A DNA stretch of 64,000 nt from positions 36,786,753 through 36,850,752 of the forward strand of contig OY754469.1 in the NCBI GenBank assembly GCA_963575645.1, in the 5' to 3' direction. The notes below the pieces were generated by a model. The model was not told where the DNA came from. It saw nothing but the letters and a program-made list of their open reading frames with translations, and made no database searches. Source of the stretch: Xanthostigma xanthostigma (Eukaryota > Arthropoda > Insecta > Raphidioptera > Raphidiidae). Each line of letters begins with the position of its first letter. Position 1 is the stretch's first letter. The position numbers were made by a program, and so were the translations under genes. Below are positions 11,896-22,588 of this stretch, one piece after another.

Positions 11896-12332
11896 CCGAG
11901 CTGGGTGTCGTAGCGGTGAGAGCACTATACTCGCATTCGGGAGGTACCGGGTTCGAATCCCGGCGGGGGCAGATGTAACTAGGACTTTTTCCTACTGCCT
12001 CTCGCCGAGAAACGGTAATTCCTGTACCGGCCATCTTGTTGAGGTTTTCCATGGTTTCCCTCAATAATTCCAGATAAATATCGAGATGGTTCCTTATTCA
12101 AGGCCATGGCCGATTACCTGTCAAACTCCTATGCACAAAATTTACCTAGCTTATCCTAATTTCCTAAAAATTCCTTCATTCGCCCATTGCTATTAATTAA
12201 GTTGAAGATTAAAAATTGTAGAACATAAGGGGAAGTGTGGTAAAAAAAAATAGTAATGGTGCGAATGGCGTCTGTTATGACATAAAGTCGAGAAACGGAC
12301 GGTAAACGCATTATTATTATTATTATTAATAT
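11896..12332 (+). mobile_element. tRNA-derived SINE with target duplication
   Basis: The 5' head resembles a tRNA with an internal Pol III promoter: A-box-like TAGCGGTGAGAGC and a perfect B box GGTTCGAATCC (11950-11960). A body with CCATGGTTTCCCTCAATA and GAGATGGTTCCTTATTC follows, then a tail of ATT repeats. The element is bounded by perfect 8-bp direct repeats TAAATGTA (11888-11895 and 12333-12340). This is a full-length SINE insertion, 437 bp. Confidence 0.85.
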
Positions 12333-12881
12333 TAAATGTAAGTTAGATGTCGCCTTCAACAAAAGCGGGGTTATAATCCAACGATAATATAAATTTTCGC
12401 GCTGTCATCTAACGAAACTCTAGTAATTAAACTAAACGTCACACGTGCCGTGAACAGCGTCGAGCGTCACGGCATTTGCACGTTTTTACTTCCATCCACA
12501 CGCGCCAATAGATGTTTCACATCATAAAAGCTAGTGATCTGCACATTGTCTTTTTATAATAGAGTCCTAGAGTTTGTTGACAGCCGCAGGATGTAGTCTT
12601 CTATGCAAGACAAACATCAGAGCAATCTTGGTGTATGCTGAAGCTAAATAGAACCTTTTTAATAATAAGAAACCCGGCTTAAGAAGTTAAGACGCGTCTA
12701 CACTGGAACTTTTATTCAATTAGAACCAGATGCTAATTTTTGTAGCGAACTGTATTGCGACTGCATCGCGTTTTGATTATATACAAAATATCTCGTTTGA
12801 TCTCACGATTTGGCAACAGCATGGGGATCCAATCGCACTTTCGAGCGATCTATCATTTGTTTCACTGAATCAACCGCGGTA

Positions 12882-12973
12882 AAAAGTAGCCTAGATACAG
12901 TCTGTATCTAGGCTACTTTTCACAAGGGATAACTACACCACTGTACCGTACAGTGGTGTAGGTATCCCTTGTG
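12882..12973. repeat. Twin abutting palindromes
   Basis: The first palindrome has perfect 19-nt arms (12882-12900, 12902-12920) around a single T. The second follows with no gap: 26-nt arms with one mismatch (12921-12946, 12948-12973) around a single C. Both would extrude as tight hairpins. A similar pair is at 33566-33667. Confidence 0.9.
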
Positions 12974-13583
12974 AAACCCGTGGCAAATTTTACTGAATGA
13001 TGTAAAAATAAGTGTTAGGATCCTCCTGTGCTACGGTCCTCTCGGACCGGGGGCCCCGTCCGGCCGGGGGTCCGTGGCGTTTTGCTCCTATTGTTACGCC
13101 ACTGCTTAGGTATTTTTTTCAGGGTCACAATGTTGAGTTTACAATGAAAGCTTATAGGAGATGGAATAAAATCAGGCGTTCTTTTGTTTTGAATATAGGT
13201 ATGTCAAAAGAAATTAGTTAAGTAGCTGACAAGCATGCTTTGCTTAATATTTACAAGTTAAACGATGCAAACGAATAGTAAATAACATAATATTTATAAC
13301 TAGCTGTTACCAGTGACACCGCGCGTCTTACAGGAATTGTATTTTATATATTACTAGCGGCCCGTCCCGGTATCACCCGGGTGCAAAACTGTTCTAGAAA
13401 TATTACATATTGACCTTCCCATCTACATAGCAGAACCATTAAAATTCATTGTTTTTATGTATCTCTAAAGATTTGGCTAGCGTTAGCCATGTAAGCGTAC
13501 GAAAACAGTTTTTTTTTTTGACAAAACACCTTCATACATATTACATATACAAATATTAAGAGCACTATGATTGAAACAAAATA

Positions 13584-13748
13584 AAAAATAAAGAATAGTT
13601 ACTTCTTACCACAACAGTTTTATTAGCGGATGTACATTTCGGGAGCTATGCTCTCTTCTTCAGCAAACACTAAGATGAGAGCATAGCTCCCGAAATGTAC
13701 ATCCACTAATAAAACTGTTGTGGTAAGAAGTAACTATTCTTTATTTTT
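13584..13748. repeat. Foldback with hammerhead-like motif, family 5, copy 1
   Basis: Arms 13584-13655 and 13677-13748 are nearly perfect complements. The sequence includes GAGAGCATAGCTCCCGAAAT, the stem-GAAA part of a hammerhead-like motif. Other copies are 15867-16092 and a partial one near 59605-59660. Confidence 0.7.
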
Positions 13749-13848
13749 AAATTATGTAGGTACATAAACCTTCTTCAATTGAAGCTCTTTCTATCAGTGA
13801 AAACCGTATGAAAATTCGTTCGATAGTTTTTGAGTTTATCGCGTTTAG

Positions 13849-14078
13849 ACCATAGAGATATTATACTAGAGTACGCGAGTGAGCCATGAAAGTGTCTGCA
13901 ATTCAGAGAGAAAAAAGTTTCTTATCTCCACGGTAACTAATGATACAAAACAATGCTGATTTGAGTAAACATATTTAATGATACGGAACGTTTGCAGCGT
14001 TCTCTCTCTGAACGGCAGACACTTTCACTTATGGCAAGCATACCCGCTAGCGTACTCTAGTACTTATATCGCTATGGT
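13849..14078. mobile_element. TIR MITE family 6, copy 1
   Basis: Ends ACCATAGAGATATTATA and inverted ACCATAGCGATATAAGT; inner repeats CTAGAGTACGCGAGTG and the AGACACTTTCACTTATGGC side match in inverse. A second copy is at 30448-30670. Inserted within the Helitron-like sequence. Confidence 0.65.
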
Positions 14079-14701
14079 TCAGACAGACAAACAGACAGAC
14101 GCGGCGGGTCAGTATTTTTAAAGTTGGAATGGCCCTGTTGTCCAATGGGTTGCAATTTTAAACATAAAAGTCATGTTTTCCCTCATCTGGAAAGTGGCTA
14201 GCGTTTCAATGTTTTTTTTGAGTATTAGCACTCCCAGGAACCCGAGCTCATACCAGTCGGTTTGTGTACGTTAGCTGGCCGAATTTCTCTTATACACACA
14301 CAGACGGTGGTGTCTTCACCTGTTGAGCGTCTATAATCTACAATCTATCTATCTTGAATTGTTTTTCTAATTTAAAATGTTTTCAGTGTACCAGCGGCGT
14401 TACTGGAATGAGATAAAACAAACGAGAGCAAGAACTGCACTCGTTATGAATAAAATACAACGTTGTAACGTACTTTTTTTTATCTCCAAGCACGAATTAA
14501 CAAAAGATAACGTTCGCAAACCGTTGTGTTGGATTATTTTTTTCTGAAAAGTGAGTTTTCCCGCTTGATTAACGGTGAGTAGAGTCCGAATAAAAGGTCT
14601 CTTAACACCTAATTTCCAATATTGGACTGAACCCGCCATAGTGCAATAGATAATGAACATATTTATTTATTTATCGTGAAACGTGATACAATGCAAAAAT
14701 A

Positions 14702-14795
14702 GTATATTGTGCGACTAGTGAGAGAAGGAGAATATTCCACTCGCGTGTTATCGCACTCGCATATTCTCCTTCGATCAATGGTCGCACATAATACT
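14702..14795. repeat. Hairpin
   Basis: Arms 14702-14737 and 14761-14795 include TGTGCGAC / GTCGCACA and GGAGAATAT / ATATTCTCC. Small non-coding foldback. Confidence 0.55.
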
Positions 14796-14942
14796 CTATC
14801 CAACTAGCACGAGTAATTTGTAGTCGGGGCCCTGATGAAAGAGGGAAAAATAATAAATCACTTCATTGATTGACGTACCCACCGCCCTCGATGCACACAA
14901 GATAGCCCTGACTTTCGCTGAATTGCGATGCTGTTTTCATAT

Positions 14943-15078
14943 ATACAAATCGCTACCGCGTTCCTATTGGTCCAGAAACTATGCAGTGATAATTCATTAC
15001 CGTACAGTTTCGTCTCACTACCGCGTTCCTATTGGTCCAGAGACTATGCAGTAATAAATTATCGTACAGTTTCGGCTC
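14943..15078. repeat. Tandem duplication, two units of about 66 bp
   Basis: CTACCGCGTTCCTATTGGTC and the sequence to CGTACAGTTTCG occur twice in direct order with few differences. No gene is seen. Confidence 0.75.
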
Positions 15079-15618
15079 ATTAATAGGACTCTACGCGTCA
15101 ACATGAAGTAATTTACTATTTCTCCTGAATTTAGCAGGGCCCCGAAATTATATATTACTCACGCGTGTTGAATAAAAATTATATTTATATGTTAAAAATG
15201 ATACAAATCGCACTTTTAATAAAGCACTCTAAAAAAATAGGTAAAAAAACTTTTAAGTTAAAGGCTTTTATTACACAATCATCATAGTGAGCTTTGATTA
15301 AACTAAAATAAAATCGTTGGGGCATTTAGTAGAAAACTTTCATTTGTTTGAGAATGGAAATCATATTTAGCTTTCGACTGTTTTTTTCGACCATAATTTG
15401 CTCTTCACTTGCAAAAGTTAAACAAAAAAAGGAATCGTAAAAAGATTTTAAAAGTGAGAACCAAAAAAGTATAGTTTTTAATCATCCTCCTCTCCCTTTT
15501 TCTAAGTAACGCCACTGACTTAGTGACCCACGAGCCAATACTAAAAAAAATAATGAACAAAATTTGACACACAATTCTCAAAAAAAGTTCGCCATCACTG
15601 TCATAGAGCATCACTTAC

Positions 15619-15754
15619 GTGTTCAACTTGGCGGAATACTCTGATTAGATTGCGCCCGGCGAGCTTTTGTAGGTCTTCTTCTCGCCATCCGGAGCCCAGT
15701 AGCTCCGCCAACAGGTACGGGTAACGGGATACGTCTTCCAGTCCCAGTGGCGTT
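15619..15754 (-). CDS. Dipeptidase (peptidase M19), internal exon B
   Basis: Exon of 136 nt on the minus strand between a TTTACAG acceptor and a GTAAGT donor. Its first base completes the Leu codon begun in exon A, then 45 codons follow. It contains [12 protein letters not shown], the family signature LEDVS-YP, followed by [20 protein letters not shown] and [11 protein letters not shown], which match the C-terminal helices of DPEP1-type enzymes almost residue for residue in spacing. The exon ends on a complete codon and joins exon C in frame. It is separated from exon A by an intron of 19,385 nt and from exon C by 5,501 nt. No frame break is seen. Confidence 0.93.
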
Positions 15755-15866
15755 CTGTAAAAATAAAAAAAACACACACCTATAGTCTTTGCTTCTTACT
15801 TATTATTTTTTAAAATATTTACGCTGTGGAAAAAATTAAAACAAAAAAAACTTGTCGTATTGAAAT

Positions 15867-16092
15867 AAAAAATAAAGAATAGCTACTTCTTACAGTTTTA
15901 TTAGCGGATGTACATTTCGGGAGCTACGCTCTCATCTTCAGCAAACACTAACTAATTACTAAGCAAAAATCTTAACTATAACAATTACAGGTATAAAACA
16001 AAAAGTTTAGTGTTTGCTGAAGATGAGAGCATAGCTCCCGAAATGTACATCCGTTAATAAAGCTGTTGTGGTAAGAAGTAATTCTTTTTTAT
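15867..16092. repeat. Foldback with hammerhead-like motif, family 5, copy 2
   Basis: Arms 15867-15950 and 16008-16092 pair almost completely around a 57-nt spacer. The right arm carries GCTGAAGATGAGAGC and ATAGCTCCCGAAATG in direct sequence (16016-16044), i.e. CTGAAGA, a GC-rich stem and GAAA. It lies just upstream (left on the plus strand is downstream for the gene) of exon B's acceptor, within the pre-mRNA of the dipeptidase. Confidence 0.7.
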
Positions 16093-16246
16093 TTTTGTTT
16101 CAACCACAGTGCTCTTAATAGTTGTATTAAGTTGAATTGATTTTTTTTTAAACATTCAATTATTTAGGATATAATTTATAAAAGCGTGGGTCATAAAATA
16201 TGTCATCGCGACTTATTTTATCCTTTAATTATCATGAATCTACATT

Positions 16247-16503
16247 ACTAAATACCAGCGACTCGGCCCGGTTTCGGCCGAATATGTAGATTGCCACCGT
16301 TTTTTCGTCGACTTACGTTGCAAAATTGATCTCCACGAAAAACGCTTTTATTTTAACGCGATAATATATAGCCTATGTCCATTCTGAAGGTTCATTCTAA
16401 CTAGTGGTGAAAATATTTTCAAATAGGTGCAGCTGTTTCGGAGATTATCCTCCACATACACACAAACTCGCAAAATCGCATTCTCTCTTTATATGATAAT
16501 AGG
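16247..16503 (-). repeat. Degenerate repeat end (CGACTCGGCCCGG type)
   Basis: Begins with CAGCGACTCGGCCCGGTTTC, a form common at the ends of dispersed insect repeats, and includes ATAGCCTATGTCCATTCTG and TTTCGGAGATTATCC. Non-coding; class (Helitron-like or LINE 3' end) uncertain. Confidence 0.4.
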
Positions 16504-16524
16504 GCATATAGAATATATTTTTCT

Positions 16525-16755
16525 ATTAGTGTTAACAATTTTATAGACAACGTCTACATTGGCCCAAGGATCCAGAAAACGCAATTACAGATATTAAATT
16601 GGCATTTATTGACTAACGTTTCGAAGGATTTACTCTGAGGATGAAGATAAATCCTTCGAAACGTTAGTCAATACATGCTAATTTAATATCTGTAATTGCG
16701 TTTTTCTGGATCCTTTGGCCACTGTAGACGTTGTCTATAAAATTGTTAACACTAA
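16525..16755. repeat. Foldback with hammerhead-like motif, family 7
   Basis: Arms 16525-16632 and 16647-16755 are complementary over about 108 bp with a 14-nt spacer. The plus strand at the centre reads CTGAGGATGAAGATAAATCC then TTCGAAACGTTAGTC, again CTGANGATG, stem, GAAACG. Non-coding. Confidence 0.75.
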
Positions 16756-17379
16756 TTTTTGGATCGCTTGTTCTTTACTTATTATTTTTTTCATTTTTAG
16801 TAACACCTTGCCTGTGAAAAGTTGTTTGTTTACTAAATTTTATTTTCACTTCGAAACAACATTTCTCTACGCATTTTGATCAAAATTCAACTTGAACAAT
16901 TTGTTTTTGTGTGAGTATAATCTAATGATCTACATTCTACATGATCGAGATTTTCACGACATTAGACTGCTCGACATAGTGCCACTTGCGGTCGTGCGAT
17001 TTGCGCTCAGAACAATTAATTATCGTCCCACTTGCGGTCAATCGATATTATAAAAAGAAAATAGTTGGCAAAACCAAAAGTGCACATCCCGCAAGTTTTC
17101 CACTGTACATTATATTATAATGAAAAAAATTGAGAAAATAGATTAAAATATCCCAAAACACTATTTTTCAAGAATATCCCACCGCTACACTAGCGGTATG
17201 TGCAATAGATTAAAAAAAACAATTAAAAAATTAAAATGAAAAAAATAAAATGAAAAAAAAAATAATAATAAAAAAATATAATAATAAAAAAAATATATGA
17301 GAAATATATTATATATAATATATAAATATTAAGTGGAATTAAGTGGAATAAAATGGAATATAAAAAAAAAAAAATTCTT

Positions 17380-17454
17380 ATGTCAGCGGGAATCGAACCC
17401 GGCACCTTGGGATTACATGACTTACGCTTTAACCGTTCGGCCACACCGATGCCG
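17380..17454 (-). tRNA. tRNA-like sequence (Ser/Leu type), inverted copy
   Basis: On the minus strand it contains GTGGCCGAACGGTTAAAGCG (A box region, D arm of a class II tRNA) and CCGGGTTCGATTCCCG (T arm, B box). The acceptor ends GGCATCG and CTGACAT do not pair, so it is likely a pseudogene or SINE-like Pol III promoter and not a working tRNA. Confidence 0.5.
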
Positions 17455-18094
17455 TACAACGCCTTTGTTATTATGGTATAGAAGTGTAGCAGTTATTTTA
17501 CGTATCATACTACATTAATTGAGTATATTTATTATGTTTTTTGTTTTTTTATTGCACATACCGCTAAACTAGCGGTATGTGCTTTATTATCGCTTTGTGC
17601 ATCAGAGCTGACTTTCGTTCAGATAAGAAGTTATATCTAAGTTAATTTCACACGAAATCCATTCAAAATGAAACTTTTTGAAAAGAGGAGATTCTGATGT
17701 ATAAAACAGAACCATTTTTAAATCAATTCGAGTTCATAAATACTATTAAAATTGTAATTGAAAATCACAAACAGCAGTTGTCGGTTGGTCTGTACGTATG
17801 TACGTACGTACGTACGTATGTACGTACGTACGTCACGACTCTACAGATCGCAATTTTGGTCGGATCCCCTTGGGTTATATTTTATTCACTTTGTTTACTA
17901 TCAGACCAGAACCCTATTTAAATTCACTAAAATGTGTTCAGTAGTTTAATTTTTATAAACAGTTTTTTTTTTATTATTTTTGACAGCTAATTAAAATAAA
18001 AAAACAAAAAACATAATAAATATACTCAATTAATGTAGTATGATACGTAAAATAACTGCTACACTTCTATACCATAATAACAAAGGCATTGTAC

Positions 18095-18168
18095 GGCATC
18101 GGTGTGGCCGAACGGTTAAAGCGTAAGTCCTGTAATCCCAAGGTGCCGGGTTCGATTCCCGCTGACAT
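18095..18168 (+). tRNA. tRNA-like sequence (Ser/Leu type), direct copy
   Basis: Same sequence as the inverted copy at 17380-17454 except for a few bases in the anticodon-side arm. A and B box motifs are intact, and a run of more than ten T begins at about 18174, a ready Pol III terminator. The acceptor stem does not pair, so a functional tRNA is unlikely. Confidence 0.5.
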
Positions 18169-19184
18169 AAGAATTTTTTTTTTTATATTCTATTTTATTC
18201 CACTTAATTCCACTTAATATTTATATATTATATATAATATATTTCTCATATATTTTTTTTATTATTATTTTTTTTTTCATTTTATTTTTTTCATTTTAAT
18301 TTTTTAATTGTTTTTTTTAATCTATTGCACATACCGCTAGTGTAGCGGTGGGATATTCTTGAAAAATAGTGTTTTGGGATATTGTGTCTATAAAATGCGT
18401 TCTTCGATAAACTAGAAAGTCAATAAACTAGGACAAGAAACTCAAAAAATCGGGATTTTTGAGAGCAAAACCCGTGCATAATTGCTAAAAAAAATTTCTT
18501 ATTGTCTTTATTTTTGCAAACTTAAAAAAATATTTTTTCAATTTTTAATTATTTATTCCTTTAAATTTTTAAATCTTTTTAAATTTATTAAAAATATTTT
18601 TTAATTGTTATTTTTTTATCATACAGTGGAAAACTTGCGGGATGTGCACTTTTGGTTTTGCCAACTATTTTAATTAGCTGTCAAAAATAATAAAAAAAAA
18701 ACTGTTTATAAAAATTAAACTACTGAACACATTTTAGTGAATTTAAATAGGGTTCTGGTCTGATAGTAAACAAAGTGAATAAAATATAACCCAAGGGGAT
18801 CCGACCAAAATTGCGATCTGTAGAGTCGTGACGTACGTACATACGTACGTACGTACGTACGTACGTACATACGTACAGACCAACCGACAACTGCTGTTTG
18901 TGATTTTCAATTACAATTTTAATAGTATTTATGAACTCGAATTGATTTAAAAATGGTTCTGTTTTATAGATCAGAATCTCCTCTTTTCAAAAAGTTTCAT
19001 TTTGAATGGATTTCGTGTGAAATTAACTTAGATATAACTTCTTATCTGAACGAAAGTCAGCTCTGATGCACAAAGCGATAATAAAGCACATACCGCTAGT
19101 TTAGCGGTATGTGCAATAATGCTATGAGTGGCCCACTTGCGGTCAACGAAAATTTGATAATTTCTGAAACACCATCGCATCAAC

Positions 19185-19266
19185 AGTACCCCGTAATCGC
19201 TTTTTAAGAAACTCCCTCATACCCTTTTCGCTTTTCACTGCGCAACAAAAACACCATCGCATCAAC
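19185..19266. repeat. Monomer related to the 43-kb tandem array
   Basis: Contains CCCCGTAATCGCTTTTTAAG, CTTTTCACTGCGCAACAAAA and the flanking ACACCATCGCATCAACA on both sides, the same order as the units at 43087-43460. Confidence 0.6.
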
Positions 19267-19912
19267 AATGTTGAATTAAATAAAAAACGAACACAAATAT
19301 TGGCTTTAGTAATAAGAATTAAAATTAGTTTTGCCATATTATTTTGATGTTTGGACAAATCTGTTAAGGTTTTGCATTCGGAATTGTTTAGATACTTATT
19401 TTTTCTGTAAGAAATTTGGAATTGCCGATTTATAAAGTTATTTTCTTGATCGCAAATGAGATCACCCCTGACATAATTTGCATTTTATCATATTGATTGA
19501 CCGCAAGTGGGATTACACCGACTGCTCCTGCATGTGTAAATTCTGTAATTATATGATCACAATCTAAGTTTATTGTCTTAAGCGGGATTTACACTGTATG
19601 ACTTTTGATGTACATCCAAAGTGAATCATTCAGAGTGAAATCACCCGGAGTGATCATCCTTGTTTACATATTTTCATCCAGTTTTGTGGTTTCACCTCTG
19701 TCACTATTCACTGTTCCTTTCATCATTTCGTGTTTGGTATAAGTGAAGTAGCGGCGAAAATGAACTCATCGTATTTACATTTGTCACTGAGCCTTCACTT
19801 TGAATGGAACACATCTCTTTCATCAAACACTTTTTAACAAAAAAATTAAACCGCCGAAAAACTGAAAAGCAAAAAATAATAAATCTTTTTATTTAACTAA
19901 GTTCTATCTAAG

Positions 19913-20821
19913 TAAAGGGTGTTTTTTTTGGAGGTTTGGTTTTGAAATTGGCAACACCGTTTCAAGTGACAGTTAATTTGACAGTTGACAGATGATTTGT
20001 GGTCAGTATGTTTTGCCATTTCACCATGAATAGACTTACATCAGTACAACGCTTGCAAATTGTGCAAATTTATTTTGAAAATTATGGTTCAGTTTGCCAA
20101 ACTAACCGTGCGCTACGTCCATTTTACGGTCGACATAATCGTCCATCCGAGCAAGTTATTCGGAAAACCATGGATCGTTTTCGAACTACGCATACTCTAG
20201 TTGATAATACGCATCCACAAAGACGCCATACAGTGCGCACAGAACATGCCATTGCTGCTGTGGTGCGTAGTGTTGAGGAGGACCCGAATGAGTCGATACG
20301 CCGTCGTGTACAGCAATTGGGACTGTGCCCATCCACGTTGTGGAAGATTTTGCGAAAAGATCTTGGCTTACAAGCTTACAAGATCCAGCTTGTGCAAGAG
20401 TTAAAGCCGCGTGACCATTATGCGCGCCGTCATTCGGTGAATGGGCCGAAAACAATATTCAGCTTGATCCTCTTTTTCAACGCAAAATTTTGATCTCACA
20501 CCTATGGATTACTTTCTTTGGGGATACGTGAAGTCACTAGTCTACGCCGATAAACCACAGACGTTGGATCACTTGGAAGTCAACATTCGCCGCGCTATTG
20601 GCGATATACGGCCCCAGATGCTCGATAAAGTGATCGAAAATTGGACTTCCCGATTGCGCTTCATTCAAGCCAGCCGTGGCGCCCATATGCCCGAAATCAT
20701 ATTTAAACATAAATGGCATAAAATTATATTTTAAACAAAGCCAACAACGTGGCCAGCAACCTTATTTTTACGTGTTTTATTTCATTTTAAAGTTGTATAC
20801 CTCTAAAAAAAACACCCATTA
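19913..20821 (+). mobile_element. IS630/Tc1/mariner element, internally deleted
   Basis: Ends are TAAAGGGTGTTTTTTTTGG and inverted TAATGGGTGTTTTTTTTAG, with TA at both borders (19913-19914 and 20820-20821), the target duplication of this superfamily. Length 909 bp, below the roughly 1.3 kb expected, because the DDE core of the transposase is missing. Confidence 0.9.
20026..20734 (+). pseudogene. Mariner-type transposase remnant
   Basis: The N-terminal part (from ATG at 20008 or 20026, open to about 20435) is a DUF4817/helix-turn-helix DNA-binding domain: QRLQIVQIYFENYGSVCQTN, QVIRKTMDRF and SIRRRVQQLGLCPSTLWKIL. A single-base frameshift near 20435 follows, then a deletion of the catalytic DDE region. 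The sequence resumes in another frame at about 20500 with the C-terminal PMDYFLWGYVKSLVY and IENWTSRLRFIQASRGAHMP. All three catalytic acidic residues fall in the missing segment, so the enzyme is dead. Confidence 0.9.
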
Positions 20822-21282
20822 GTTGAACGTATGTGACAGTCTAGTATATCTAAGTAATTTTGAGTCGGCGTCAACAATCCTTCGCCGGAAATCTCAGAGC
20901 GTTCACGAAGTTAATGTCAGCGACAGAGTAACCCGAACGGGCACACTGAGGGCACACGTCTTTGCGAGTGGTCGTGTGGAGAGCGCATGTTTGGAATGTT
21001 AATGTTTATCGCTGGAGATTTCACATATCATTGTTATTTGATTTGGTTATTTCTTTAGTGATCTTTGTTCCTTGATTGTTTGACGCCGACTCAAAATTAC
21101 TTAGATATACTAGACTGTCACATACGTTCAACTACTTAGATAGAACTTAGTTAAATAAAAAGATTTATTATTTTTTGCTTTTCAGTTTTTCAGCGGTTTA
21201 ATTTTCTTGTTAAAAAGTTTTTATTTTATAATTTTTTGTGGCTATATAATTTATAATTGTAATACACAACTCAGCATGAAAA

Positions 21283-21600
21283 TCTGTGAGTGAACAATAA
21301 ATCACCCCTATTTTCCCACCCTTAGGGTAAGAGTTTTTTTTCCAAATTTATATGAGACGAGCCTCGGTATACAATAAAAAAATAATTATCAAAATTGGAC
21401 CACTCTGTAAAAAGTTATGTGTGGTCATACATTACAATCAGTGAGTGAACAATCAATCATCCCCTGTTTTCCTACCCTTAGGGTTGGAATTTTTTTACCA
21501 AATTTATATGGGACCAACTTCGGGGTATACCCTTTCAAACAAAAAAATAATTATCGATATCGGACTACTCTGTGAAAAGTTATGCGTGGTCATACATAAA
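21283..21600 (+). repeat. Two tandem units of about 150 bp
   Basis: CAGTGAGTGAACAATCAATC, CACCCTTAGGGT, CAAATTTATATG and AAAGTTATGTGTGGTCATAC occur twice in the same order. The segment ends at about 21666 with GTCGAATTGAGAACCTCC and GTCGGTTAAAAA, typical of a LINE 3' end. Possibly a truncated non-LTR element with a repeated 3' UTR. Confidence 0.6.
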
Positions 21601-22383
21601 TAAAAAAAACATATATACGCGTCGAATTGAGAACCTCCTCCGTTTTTGTTTTTCGTCGGTTAAAAATAGGTAGAGGGTCGATTTGTTTCATATTTCATTT
21701 TTTTAATGTACACTTTGTAAATAAACACTTATCACTTTGGATGATTCCTCCAAGATGAACATCCAAAGTGATAAATGTAAATGAGCCTTAATCTTTACAA
21801 TTTTTTCTGAAAGCCAGCATTAATGATGAATATTCGCACCGACAAAATTGTCTGTCCACTGTCGTTGACGATAAACGACTGGTGGTCGGAAGTCGGTATC
21901 TTTACCCGATTTAATAAGAGAAGCGCCGATTAGAGTGCATCTGCACCGAGAACAATGAAGTCGGGGCTTTATATTGTTGACATTTGAAATAACTTCCACG
22001 AGCGGACCCCAACTTAAAGAGTTTTTCATACACCGGATATTATTCTGCGTCACTAGATTTTCATTATAGTACGGAAAATTGGACATCCGGTCCAACGAAA
22101 CAACTAATTTAAGAAAAGAACTCTCATCTTTATTTTCACCGCAACTTTTTCTCAGGTTATTTTCTAGACGAAAACGTAATCATAGCGTATTATTATGTAG
22201 GTTCTAAATATAGTCACGGCATTTTGTTAAGTTGCGCCGAGGGGTTTGAGAACAGTCTGGCGTATACCGATGCCGTTGTATACTATATATATTAAAAGCC
22301 CCCAGTTCTCAGGTTCTAATCTAAAAACTGGTAAAAATATCGATCGAATTTTCAATTATCATTAATAGTATATTACACTCCTA

Positions 22384-22588
22384 GGGAGGTAAAGTAAGAA
22401 ATGTCTGAGATCACATATAATTGTTGGCCGAGGCGAAGCCGAGGTCAACAAAGATGTGATCTTAGGCTTTATTACTTTACTTCCCGTGGTGTGTATACTA
22501 TTTTTTTGCTCGACGTAGGCAGGAAGAGGCAACTTCGTTTAGCGCTGCGGGACGAAAGTTGACGCTTTCTGCCCGTCGAGCAAAAAAA
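22384..22588. repeat. Two adjacent hairpins
   Basis: 22384-22485 folds with arms GGGAGGTAAAGTAAGAAATG / TTTATTACTTTACTTCCCG around GGCCGAGGCGAAGCCGAGG. 22501-22588 folds with TTTTTTTGCTCGACG / CGTCGAGCAAAAAAA and an inner CAACTTCGT / ACGAAAGTTG stem. Non-coding. Confidence 0.6.

Larger units (their letters stand above)
13353..14118 (-). mobile_element. Helitron-like element with two nested insertions
   Basis: On the minus strand the left edge ends in a GC-rich hairpin followed by CTAGT (13357-13353), the form of a Helitron 3' end. The body has the shared segment ACTCAAAAACTATCGAACGA and a CTGTCTGTTTGTCTG stretch. A foldback (13584-13748) and a TIR element (13849-14078) interrupt it. No helicase or Rep coding is present. 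Confidence 0.5.
10118..15618 (-). other. Intron between dipeptidase exons B and C (5.5 kb)
   Basis: GT-AG intron inferred from the flanking exons; phase 0. It holds a foldback element (10313-10800), a fragment of a dispersed repeat (10939-11470), a degraded copy of the tRNA-bearing element body (about 11510-11750, minus), a SINE, twin palindromes, a GC-rich end of an hAT-like element (about 13015-13100), a Helitron-like segment with two insertions, and a hairpin at 14702-14795. The remaining sequence (12333-12880 and 14119-15600) shows no coding signal. Confidence 0.85.
17147..19117. mobile_element. Interlocked inverted pair of a tRNA-bearing element
   Basis: A plus-oriented copy (17551-18382) starts with the palindrome GCACATACCGCTA...TAGCGGTATGTGC, then a 440-bp body, a tRNA-like sequence, an AT-rich segment, and ends with a similar palindrome (about 18326-18353). 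An inverted copy is split around it: its second half is 17147-17550, its first half 18667-19117. Both the halves match at high identity. The body includes a GTAC/TACG tandem stretch. A third copy (34173-34725) has the same order, which shows the unit is body then tRNA-like part. No transposase is seen; the mode of movement is unknown. Confidence 0.75.
19831..21217. repeat. Foldback element interrupted by a mariner-like insert
   Basis: Left arm 19831-19914 plus 20822-20880 pairs with the uninterrupted right arm 21074-21217. The left arm was split by the 19913-20821 insertion at a TA. The arms run ATCTAAGTA|GTTGAACG, and the intact right arm keeps the complementary uninterrupted form. Confidence 0.85.

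Noticed and set aside
18095-18168. Functional tRNA-Ser or tRNA-Leu gene
   Set aside because: A and B boxes are present, but the acceptor stem does not pair and the variable arm is missing.
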